From the NCBI GenBank assembly GCA_017408725.1, contig JAFQUA010000055.1, forward strand, positions 1 to 21,104: 21,104 nucleotides of DNA, given 5' to 3'. Origin of the DNA: Oscillospiraceae bacterium. GTDB lineage: Bacteria > Bacillota_A > Clostridia > Oscillospirales > Oscillospiraceae. The translations under genes were made by a program, and so were the position numbers. This document shows positions 7,211 through 13,828 of the stretch, in pieces. Below the pieces are notes generated by a model. That model ran no database searches, had not been told where the DNA came from, and saw only the letters and a program-made list of their open reading frames with translations. Numbering within the stretch: the first letter of the stretch is position 1; each line of letters opens with the position of its first letter.

Positions 7211-8077
7211 ATGAAGAATCTGCGTCAGCGCTTTGAGCGCTTCTGCTTCAAAAACCGGGATAAGGGCATCCCCAATCTGATGCTCTACATTTCTCTGGGT
7301 GCAGGACTCGTGTATCTGTTCACCCAGTTTTCCGGAAACTACTATCTGTATAACTTTCTGTATTTTGACCGGGATTTGATCCTGCAGGGGCAGGTCTGGC
7401 GGCTGATCTCCTATCCGCTGACCTACGGAACAGACAATTTCCTGCTGACTGCCATTACACTATTCTGCTATTATTCTATCGGACGGGCAATGGAAAACCT
7501 ATGGGGCACTCTGCGGTTTAACCTCTTTTATCTGTCCGGTGTGGTGATGATGGACATTTACTGTATGATCTTCGGCGGCTATGCGGATGTATACTATTTA
7601 AACTTGAGTTTGTTCCTCAGCTACGCCACCATGTTCCCCAACGCCCATTTCCTGCTGTTTTTTATCATTCCCGTCAAGGCATGGATCTTCGCGCTGCTGG
7701 ATCTGGTGCTGGTGCTGTTCGGCTTGATCGTCTACCCCTTCCCTGCCAATCTGTTCTCCGTTATCTCCCTTGCCAACTACTTCCTATTCTTCGGCAAGGA
7801 TGTTCTGAATGTGATCCCCCTGAGCTGGCGGATTAACGCAAAAAGGCTTTTCAAAAAAGGGCCGAAGCAAAAGAAAGCCAAAGTTGTTCCCTTCCCCAAC
7901 GCAGGCTCTTACGAGGCGACCACCGCTTCCGTTAAAGCGCCATACACCCATAAATGCACCGTCTGCGGACGGACGGATGTATCCAATCCGGAGCTGGAAT
8001 TCCGCTACTGCTCCCGCTGCAAGGGCTACCACTGCTACTGCATCGAGCATATTAACAATCACGAGCATATTGAATAA
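7211..8077 (+). CDS. Rhomboid-fold membrane protein without protease residues, C-terminal zinc ribbon
   Basis: 288 residues from the ATG at 7211, which is preceded by AAGGAG at a 9-base spacing; a TTG at 7202 abuts that site and is unlikely. Five or six transmembrane segments (about 20-200) follow the rhomboid layout: the early loop with GQVWRLISYPLTY, and 'ATMFPNAHFLLFFIIPVKA' in the place of the usual FPN.R.LLFF.IPVKA. The serine motif GxSG is absent (the region reads YYLNLSLFLSYA) and no histidine stands in the last segment (LANYFLFFG), so it is probably not a protease. A basic linker leads to a ribbon with CTVCG and CSRCKGYHCYC. A binding or adaptor role is inference. It is monocistronic. 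Confidence 0.72.
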   Translation: MKNLRQRFERFCFKNRDKGIPNLMLYISLGAGLVYLFTQFSGNYYLYNFLYFDRDLILQGQVWRLISYPLTYGTDNFLLTAITLFCYYSIGRAMENLWGTLRFNLFYLSGVVMMDIYCMIFGGYADVYYLNLSLFLSYATMFPNAHFLLFFIIPVKAWIFALLDLVLVLFGLIVYPFPANLFSVISLANYFLFFGKDVLNVIPLSWRINAKRLFKKGPKQKKAKVVPFPNAGSYEATTASVKAPYTHKCTVCGRTDVSNPELEFRYCSRCKGYHCYCIEHINNHEHIE

Positions 8078-8086
8078 TAAAGATCA

Positions 8087-8116
8087 GGCGCGCTGCGGAT
8101 TGCAGCGCGCCCTTTT
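8087..8116 (+). terminator. Intrinsic terminator after the rhomboid-like gene
   Basis: A perfect 10-bp GC-rich stem (8087-8096 with 8102-8111) and five-base loop, followed by CTTTT. Confidence 0.8.
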
Positions 8117-8137
8117 GCGTTATCCAATTAGATGTAC

Positions 8138-8636
8138 CTACTCCCGAGGTTCGGTGGGCTGCTCATTGTTCTCGATCACTATATTCGACAGAATATCCCC
8201 TGTCGCCATTTGACGGGTATAGTAGCAGCCGGTTGGTACGGCTGAGACTGTCCAGATAGTCCTCTATGTAGCGGGTAAGCTCTCTTGCATGATAAACGGT
8301 TTCCGGTGTGGTATTGTCGGCAATGCACTCGCTCAATTCTTCATAGCACTCCTGATAATTGCCCGTCCGCTTGGCTGCCCGGTTATACTGCGCCCGCCGG
8401 AGGGAAATATTCCGGACGATCCGCAGCACAAAGGCACTCAGCGGATCCGGATCATGGGGCGGAATGCTGTTCCAAACCCCTAGGTACGCATCATTGACGC
8501 ACTCTTCTGCGTCCTGTCGGTTGCCGAGGATATTGTTGGCCGTGCGGTGGCAGGCTGTGCCGTATTTTTTATCCAGCTCGGGAATCGCTCTTTCGGACCG
8601 GGAAAAGAATAGAGCGATAATGGCGCTATCCAGCAT
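8138..8636 (-). pseudogene. Frameshifted and truncated ECF-type sigma factor
   Basis: The open frame (8163-8636, 157 residues) holds sigma region 2 at about 22-81, with the helix DAEECVNDAYLGVWNSIPP and 'LRIVRNISLRRAQYNRAAKR'. Region 4 begins with YIEDYLDSLSRTNRLL at 124-138, then the sequence stops resembling a sigma factor. In the +1 frame the same DNA reads YTRQMATGDILSNIV before a stop at 8138; this resembles the expected 'FVRRYWYGDSVSDIA', pointing to a one-base loss near 8221-8230. Even in the repaired frame, the final DNA-binding helix is missing. GGGGAG before the ATG at 8636 and an ECF-like promoter survive. A working short protein cannot be excluded. Confidence 0.6.
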
Positions 8637-8656
8637 ATGCATCTCCCCTTTCACCT

Positions 8657-8687
8657 ATATACTCCGATGATCACGCAGAATGTTACA
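8657..8687 (-). promoter_or_regulatory. ECF-sigma-like promoter before the broken sigma factor gene
   Basis: TGTAACATT on the minus strand (TGTAAC at 8682-8687) resembles the AAC-containing -35 of ECF-dependent promoters; GTATAT (8657-8662) lies about where a -10 would be. ECF genes often drive themselves from such sites. The -10 match is weak. Confidence 0.35.
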
Positions 8688-8696
8688 TGATTTTTC

Positions 8697-8726
8697 AAAA
8701 AAATCCGCCTTTGCGGCGGATTTTTT
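8697..8726 (-). terminator. Intrinsic terminator of the dac-udg operon
   Basis: A 12-bp stem (8698-8709 with 8715-8726), loop of five, followed by T and A/T-rich sequence on the minus strand. The 3' end of the udg gene touches the stem. Confidence 0.85.
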
Positions 8727-9286
8727 CAGGCATTCAATTCCTTCAGTTTTTCCCGGATGGACAGCAGATCTTCAAATGTCTCCGGACGCTTGCTCACATC
8801 CCGCAGCAACGCCGACGGATGATAAATGGCGGTCATCCACACGCCGTTCTTTTCTGCCCACTGGCCGTGCTCCCGGGTGATTCGAAAATCCTCCCGGATC
8901 AGTTTCATTGCCGCGATCCTGCCAAGGCAAACGATGATTTTGGGCTTGATCAGTGCAACCTGATTGCGCAGGTAATCAATGCAGGCATCCTGCTCTTCCG
9001 GTGCAGGATCCCGGTTCTGAGGAGGACGGCACTTGACAATATTCGCGATATAGCAATTCTTATTCCTGTCCAAATCGATAATGCACAGCATCTCATCCAG
9101 CAGTTTTCCCGCAGGGCCTACAAAGGGCTCGCCCTGCAGGTCCTCCTGCTCCCCCGGACCTTCTCCCACAAACAGAATATCCGTCTCCCGGTTTCCGACG
9201 CCAAACACAACATTGTTTCTGGTACTGCACAGACCACATTTGGTACAGTGCAGACATCCCTTTTGAAGCTCTTCCCAACCCAGCAT
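8726..9286 (-). CDS. Uracil-DNA glycosylase, family 4 (iron-sulfur type)
   Basis: 186 residues. The enzyme removes uracil from DNA as the first step of base-excision repair. The four cysteines that hold a 4Fe-4S cluster in this family can be assigned to C14 and C17 (CTKCGLC region), C86 (VKCRPP) and C102. The active-site motif GEGPGEQED (41-49) with 'GEPFVGPAGKLLDEML' and the HPSALLR motif (156-162) are intact. It starts one base after the stop of the carboxypeptidase gene, whose last codons hold its GAAGGAG site, so its translation is likely coupled. Confidence 0.93.
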   Translation of the reverse strand: MLGWEELQKGCLHCTKCGLCSTRNNVVFGVGNRETDILFVGEGPGEQEDLQGEPFVGPAGKLLDEMLCIIDLDRNKNCYIANIVKCRPPQNRDPAPEEQDACIDYLRNQVALIKPKIIVCLGRIAAMKLIREDFRITREHGQWAEKNGVWMTAIYHPSALLRDVSKRPETFEDLLSIREKLKELNA

Positions 9287-9287
9287 A

Positions 9288-10706
9288 TCAGCGACTCCTT
9301 CTGCGGTTGATCCTTCTTCTGCGGCGGCGCAGATTGACGGTCATACGCCGGATTCCCTTTCGGATCCAGATGACCATAGCGACCAGCGCACCAATACCCA
9401 GCACAGCCCCGCCAATGATCGCCACCAGTTTCCAGCTATCACCCTGATTTTGATCTGTAGGATCATCGGGTACCACAGGTGCCTGCCACAGCGCAACGCT
9501 GTTTGCCGCAACCAGCTCCGTCTGCGCCAAGCATTTGGAACCATACCAGACCTGCAGGTTGGATATGGTCTGTCCGGCCTGCACCGGTGCGGTGATCGTA
9601 CCAACAGAATCGCCATAAATCCATGTCAGCTTATCTCCCTCCACGCCTTTGGGCAGCACCGTATAGGCAGCGCTTGCCGGCCGGGTCACAACAGCATTGG
9701 CTCCTTTTTCCACCGGATACTGGGAAATTGTCTGATTCTCAGAAAACACCTGACGGCGCTCAAATTTCTCCAAAGCATAATCAAGCAGCTGCGCCGTTTC
9801 CTCAAAGCTGCCAAAAAAGCGTACAGACAAGCCATCCTCTTCATAAACCGGCTCCGCTCCCATAACTATGGTCAGCAGTTCCATGCCATTACCTTCAGCC
9901 GTTGCGGCAAGGCATCTTCCGGCTTCGTCGGTGGCACCGGTTTTACCGCCGGTAACACGCTCATCATAATATTTCTTCACCGTTTCCCGGCTCATCATAT
10001 AATTTGAGGTAAATATCTTCCGCTCTTCATTTTTATTGGTGGCAGGTACCGTGTAAGATTCCGCGCAAAACAGCGCCCTGAATTCCGGAATATCCATGGC
10101 AAAATCCAGAAGCCTGCAAATATCCCGGGCGGTGGTATAATTATTTTCATCATGCAGGCCATGAGCATTGGTATAATTGGTACCGGTACAACCCAATTCA
10201 GCAGCGCGCTGATTCATCATCTTGATAAAGGTCTCCTGGGTGCCGCCAATGTATTCGGCAACGACCGTTGCCGCGTCATTGGCGGAAGCCGCCATCATAC
10301 AGTACAGCAGATCCTCAAGGGTCAGTTCCTCGCCGGCCACAAGTCCCGCACTGACCGAACCGATCTCCACATAAGAAAGTGCGCGCTTCGTCACTACCAC
10401 TTTATCTGTCAGCTCCGCTTTTTCCAAGGCCAGAAGGGCAGTCATCAGCTTGACCATACTGGCAGGATAGATCTTCGCGTCCGGATTCCATGTATAGATC
10501 ATGGTATCGCTGGCCAGGTCGTAAATAACAACCGCCTTGGAGGTCTCCACCAGTTTCCCCTCATCGCTAAGCTGCATGGAAGCATCCACACTGTGGCAGC
10601 CGTTTTGAACAGACTGATCCACTGTCACCGCTTGTGCCGGAAGCTCCAATGCCGACACGGCCAGAAGAAGGCTTAAAAAGAGGCATAAAGTCCTGATTTT
10701 TTTCAT
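9288..10706 (-). CDS. D-alanyl-D-alanine carboxypeptidase (low-molecular-weight PBP)
   Basis: 472 residues. It trims the last D-alanine from peptidoglycan stem peptides outside the membrane. A signal peptide (about 1-26, cleaved near AQA) is followed by the S11 peptidase domain with SMVK (S83, K86), SAN (S141, N143) and KTG (K255-G257). A beta-rich domain (about 320-410) follows. Instead of the amphipathic anchor of E. coli PBP5, it ends in a true transmembrane segment (about 425-448) and a cytoplasmic tail very rich in arginine (RRRRRR near 460-466). Relatives include DacA and sporulation-linked DacF; I cannot tell which. First gene of an operon with udg. Confidence 0.93.
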   Translation of the reverse strand: MKKIRTLCLFLSLLLAVSALELPAQAVTVDQSVQNGCHSVDASMQLSDEGKLVETSKAVVIYDLASDTMIYTWNPDAKIYPASMVKLMTALLALEKAELTDKVVVTKRALSYVEIGSVSAGLVAGEELTLEDLLYCMMAASANDAATVVAEYIGGTQETFIKMMNQRAAELGCTGTNYTNAHGLHDENNYTTARDICRLLDFAMDIPEFRALFCAESYTVPATNKNEERKIFTSNYMMSRETVKKYYDERVTGGKTGATDEAGRCLAATAEGNGMELLTIVMGAEPVYEEDGLSVRFFGSFEETAQLLDYALEKFERRQVFSENQTISQYPVEKGANAVVTRPASAAYTVLPKGVEGDKLTWIYGDSVGTITAPVQAGQTISNLQVWYGSKCLAQTELVAANSVALWQAPVVPDDPTDQNQGDSWKLVAIIGGAVLGIGALVAMVIWIRKGIRRMTVNLRRRRRRINRRRSR

Positions 10707-10728
10707 ATTTCTCCCTCAATATCTCAAA

Positions 10729-10744
10729 GCCGGACTTGTCCGGC
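10729..10744. repeat. Perfect 16-bp palindrome GCCGGACTTGTCCGGC
   Basis: It covers the -35 box of the rightward promoter (TTGTCC, 10736-10741) and lies in the untranslated leader of the leftward carboxypeptidase transcript, where it could fold a 7-bp hairpin. An operator is possible; no known regulator site is recognised. Confidence 0.6.
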
Positions 10745-10764
10745 AGCAAAAATTCGTGTATAAT
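10736..10764 (+). promoter_or_regulatory. Sigma-A promoter of the comEA-like/two-component operon
   Basis: TTGTCC (10736-10741) and TATAAT (10759-10764), 17 bases apart. The start would be near 10771, leaving a leader of about 54 bases. Confidence 0.7.
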
Positions 10765-10777
10765 ATTGAATAGACAA

Positions 10778-10806
10778 ATTATATCAGCTTTTAAGAGTTT
10801 CGTCAA
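10778..10806 (-). promoter_or_regulatory. Sigma-A promoter of the carboxypeptidase operon
   Basis: On the minus strand TTGACG (10801-10806) and TATAAT (10778-10783) are 17 bases apart. Its start, near 10771, coincides with that of the opposing rightward promoter, so the two face each other with -10 boxes only 13 bp apart. Confidence 0.75.
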
Positions 10807-10824
10807 TGCAGGAGGTATGGCCAA

Positions 10825-11190
10825 ATGAAAAATCGGGGACTTTTCTGCCTGCTGCTTGTTTGCTGCGCCTGCATTGCGTTTTCCTGCGGATTGTTTATCG
10901 GCCGTAATTTCAACCACTCCCCCGTTCAGTTGACGGTAGTTTCCACTCCCACGGCAACTGTCCCGGATTCCGCTGATACCACCGCTCCGGCACAAACGAT
11001 CGACATTAACACCGCCACTTTTTCCCAATTACAAACGCTTCCCGGCATCGGACCAACCCTTGCCCAGCGGATCATAGATTACCGGCAACAGAACGGACCT
11101 TTTTCCTCTATCGGCGATCTGATCAATGTGTCCGGTATCGGTGAAGGAAAGCTGGAAGCTATTATAGACTATATCACCACAGGAGGATAA
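10825..11190 (+). CDS. ComEA-like helix-hairpin-helix protein
   Basis: 121 residues. A hydrophobic N-terminal segment (about 5-27) anchors or exports it. A short Thr/Pro/Ala-rich linker leads to a helix-hairpin-helix domain (about 57-121) with IDINTATFSQLQTLPGIGPTLAQRIIDYR and a second hairpin VSGIGEGKLEAI, the ComEA signature. ComEA binds incoming DNA at the surface in competent cells. AGGAGGT precedes the ATG. No other competence gene lies next to it; it is the first gene of a two-component operon, three bases ahead of the response regulator, so a role outside DNA uptake is possible. Confidence 0.85.
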   Translation: MKNRGLFCLLLVCCACIAFSCGLFIGRNFNHSPVQLTVVSTPTATVPDSADTTAPAQTIDINTATFSQLQTLPGIGPTLAQRIIDYRQQNGPFSSIGDLINVSGIGEGKLEAIIDYITTGG

Positions 11191-11193
11191 GCC

Positions 11194-11874
11194 ATGAAAA
11201 TACTGGTAGTAGATGATGAAGAATTGCTGGTCAAAGGCATTCGTTTTAACCTGCAAAACGACGGCTATGAGGTCGTAACCGGCTCCAACGGACTGGACGC
11301 GATCCGGCTGGTTCAGGAAGCCGCTCCGGATCTGATCGTTTTGGATGTTATGATGCCGGAATTGGGTGGCCTATCTGCCTGTTCTCGAATCCGGGAATTT
11401 TCAGATGTTCCCATTATCCTTCTAACCGCCAAAACCGACGATATGGATAAGCTGATGGGCTTCGACTGCGGCGCGGATGACTATCTGACCAAGCCTTTCA
11501 ATATTCTGGAGCTGAAGGCGCGGATCCGCGCCCTACTTCGCAGATCTCAGGCAAAAGAAAAAGAATCTTCCGAAACTGTCCTTACCATTGGAAACATCTC
11601 TCTGGATCTGGATGCCCGAAATGCTTACCGCTCCGGAAAGCCCGTGGACCTGACCGCCAAGGAATTTGATGTGATCGAATTTTTGATGCGCAATCCCAAC
11701 CGCGTTTATTCCAGAGAAGCGCTTCTGGATACCATCTGGCTGTATGAGTACCGCAGTGACATTCGAACCGTGGATGTTCACATTCGCCGTCTTCGGGAAA
11801 AGCTGGAGGACAATCCGGCTGAACCCAACTATATTATGACGAAGTGGGGCGTTGGTTATTATTTCAGAAAGTAA
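11194..11874 (+). CDS. OmpR/PhoB-family response regulator
   Basis: 226 residues, typical length. The receiver domain (about 1-118) has the acid pair D7/D8, the phosphoacceptor D51 (IVLDVMMPE), T78 and K100 (YLTKPFN). The C-terminal winged helix (about 130-226) has 'LTAKEFDVIEFLMRNPNRV', TVDVHIRRLREKLE and the closing WGVGYYF. AGGAGG precedes the start. The kinase gene overlaps its last 23 bases. The target genes cannot be read from sequence; the neighbouring envelope and sporulation-type genes suggest surface-related control. Confidence 0.95.
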   Translation: MKILVVDDEELLVKGIRFNLQNDGYEVVTGSNGLDAIRLVQEAAPDLIVLDVMMPELGGLSACSRIREFSDVPIILLTAKTDDMDKLMGFDCGADDYLTKPFNILELKARIRALLRRSQAKEKESSETVLTIGNISLDLDARNAYRSGKPVDLTAKEFDVIEFLMRNPNRVYSREALLDTIWLYEYRSDIRTVDVHIRRLREKLEDNPAEPNYIMTKWGVGYYFRK

Positions 11875-13297
11875 TGAAAAGCAGAGCCGCCGGTATCGCA
11901 GTGCGCAGTACCGCTATACTTTGATCTACATCTGCATCACCTTTGCCGTCCTCATATTCCTAAACATTTACACCTCCGGCACCAGTCAGAAGCTGTTTTA
12001 TCAGAGCAAGGAAAACTCTATGATCGAAAAATGTCTTCTTGCGTCTTCTGAAATCGCGAATCTGGATGTGCTGAATCCCGCCACGGCCTCGGCAGCCGTA
12101 AATGCCATGAACAGTCTGCGGGTATCCCGCCTGATCATTACCGATCAATCCGGCATTGCTGTCTATGATTCCCTGTCAGAGGGCTCCCGTGCCGGTTCTT
12201 ATGTGCTGCTGCCGGAAGTCATCCGTGCTATGGACGGATATAATGTTTTCTCATGGCACTATCACGACGGCACCATGCAATCCCGTGCCGCAACACCGGT
12301 GCTGCATTACGGAACGCTGGTGGGCTGTGTCTATATGATGGAGTACGATACGGAACAAGGCGCACTGATCCAGTCACTGCAATCCAACATTCTAAGCATC
12401 ACGCTGATACTGGAACTTGTTGTCATCATATTCTCCATCGCCTTTTCCAACGCTTTTTCCAGACGACTCAACCGCTTCCTTACTTCTATGCGCATCATCC
12501 GGGAAGGTGACTATTCCCATAAGGTTAAAATGGGTGGTCGTGATGAGCTGTCGTTGCTGGGCGATGAATTCAACCAACTTACAGAAAAGCTTCAGATCTC
12601 CGAAAACAAGCGGCATCAGTTTGTTTCCGATGCCTCCCATGAGCTCAAAACCCCGTTGGCATCTATCAAGCTTTTATCCGACTCCATTTTGCAAAATGAT
12701 ATGGATATGGAAACTGTGCGGGAATTCGTAAGCGATATCGGTAATGAATCCGAGCGACTTAACCGCATGAGCCAGAAGTTGCTTTCCCTGTCCCGGATCG
12801 AGGGGCAGCTGGACAGTGACTGTGAGATCATCTACATGACACCTACCATCCAGCAGGTAGTCAGAATGCTGTCGGGAATTGCAGAAAAGAGTCAGGTGAC
12901 CATCGTTACCGAACTGGAAAACGACAGTCCTATTCTGATTTTGGAAGACGACTTGTATCAAATTGCCTTTAATCTGGTGGAAAACGGCATCAAATACAAT
13001 GTTCCCGGCGGAAAGCTTACCGTCTCTTTGGGGCGGGATGAAGAAAACGCATTTCTGCGTTTTGAAGATACCGGTGTGGGCATCCCCAAGGAGTCCATCA
13101 GCCATGTGTTTGAACGCTTTTACCGGGTAGATAAGGCAAGATCCCGTACATCCGGCGGCAGCGGTCTCGGTCTTGCCATTGTCCGCAGCATGGTGCGGCG
13201 CAACGGCGGCGACATCCATGTGGAAAGCGATATCGGTAAAGGTACTTGTTTTACGGTCACCTTCCCTTATTTTGACGAGCCGGAGGATGAATTATGA
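11852..13297 (+). CDS. Membrane sensor histidine kinase
   Basis: 481 residues counted from the TTG at 11852. Order of parts: TM1 (about 23-41), an extracytoplasmic sensor (about 43-175), TM2 (about 180-201), HAMP (about 200-255), dimerisation and phosphoacceptor domain with H263 in SHELKTPLAS, and ATPase domain with N box NLVENGIKYN (374-383), DTGVGIP (406-412) and GGSGLGLAI (435-443). It is the partner of the preceding response regulator. No in-frame ATG or GTG exists near the expected start: a stop lies at 11837-11839, and the ATG at 11874 is in another frame. TTG 11852 or an ATT just after it is therefore the likely start, with translation coupled to the regulator. Confidence 0.92.
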   Translation: MVIISESNEKQSRRYRSAQYRYTLIYICITFAVLIFLNIYTSGTSQKLFYQSKENSMIEKCLLASSEIANLDVLNPATASAAVNAMNSLRVSRLIITDQSGIAVYDSLSEGSRAGSYVLLPEVIRAMDGYNVFSWHYHDGTMQSRAATPVLHYGTLVGCVYMMEYDTEQGALIQSLQSNILSITLILELVVIIFSIAFSNAFSRRLNRFLTSMRIIREGDYSHKVKMGGRDELSLLGDEFNQLTEKLQISENKRHQFVSDASHELKTPLASIKLLSDSILQNDMDMETVREFVSDIGNESERLNRMSQKLLSLSRIEGQLDSDCEIIYMTPTIQQVVRMLSGIAEKSQVTIVTELENDSPILILEDDLYQIAFNLVENGIKYNVPGGKLTVSLGRDEENAFLRFEDTGVGIPKESISHVFERFYRVDKARSRTSGGSGLGLAIVRSMVRRNGGDIHVESDIGKGTCFTVTFPYFDEPEDEL

Positions 13298-13806
13298 AAA
13301 AGATGCTGTGTGTGATTATTTCCTTTGCTCTGTCATATACTCTTATTTCCTGTGATTCTTCTAAAGAGAGCATTCAGGAGCCTGTGGATTTTTATTACTG
13401 CCAATTGGAAATGGATTACGGAATCGAGTCACAGGCCATCAGCAAAGAAGTAAGAGATGCCAAGGATCGCCGGCAGGACTATTCCTATCTCCTGTCACTG
13501 TACCTCAACGGACCGGAAAGCTACGCTTTGTACAATCCGTTTCCCAGAAGCACCTCCTTAAAAGGCTTTGCCCTGCAGGACAGTACCGCATTCGTCCACT
13601 TAAATTCTTCCTTTGCTTCCCTTACCGGGCTGGATCTAACCCTTGCCTGCGCCTGCATAACCTTGACTGTCTGCGAGATGACCGGTGCCCAGCAGGTCAC
13701 CATCCGTGCAGATGATGCCTTGTTGGACGGCAATCCGCAAATCACCATGACATCGGACAGTTTTCTGATGATGGATGACAGCAATATCGTGATCCGTCCC
13801 GAATAA
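13294..13806 (+). CDS. GerMN-domain lipoprotein
   Basis: 170 residues. A lipoprotein signal ends in LISC (C20), so the mature protein should be tethered outside the membrane. Residues about 60-168 form a GerMN domain, with 'YLLSLYLNGPESYALYNPFP', LKGFALQDSTAFVHLNSSF and the LACACITLTVCEM helix. The domain occurs in GerM, needed for spore formation and germination in Bacillus, but also in lipoproteins linked to two-component systems such as LpqB. It overlaps the kinase stop by four bases (ATGA) and has GGAGG before it. The close linkage suggests it assists or modulates the kinase; that is inference. Confidence 0.85.
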   Translation: MKKMLCVIISFALSYTLISCDSSKESIQEPVDFYYCQLEMDYGIESQAISKEVRDAKDRRQDYSYLLSLYLNGPESYALYNPFPRSTSLKGFALQDSTAFVHLNSSFASLTGLDLTLACACITLTVCEMTGAQQVTIRADDALLDGNPQITMTSDSFLMMDDSNIVIRPE

Positions 13807-13828
13807 TCCTGCCGAAAGGAGCAGTTCC

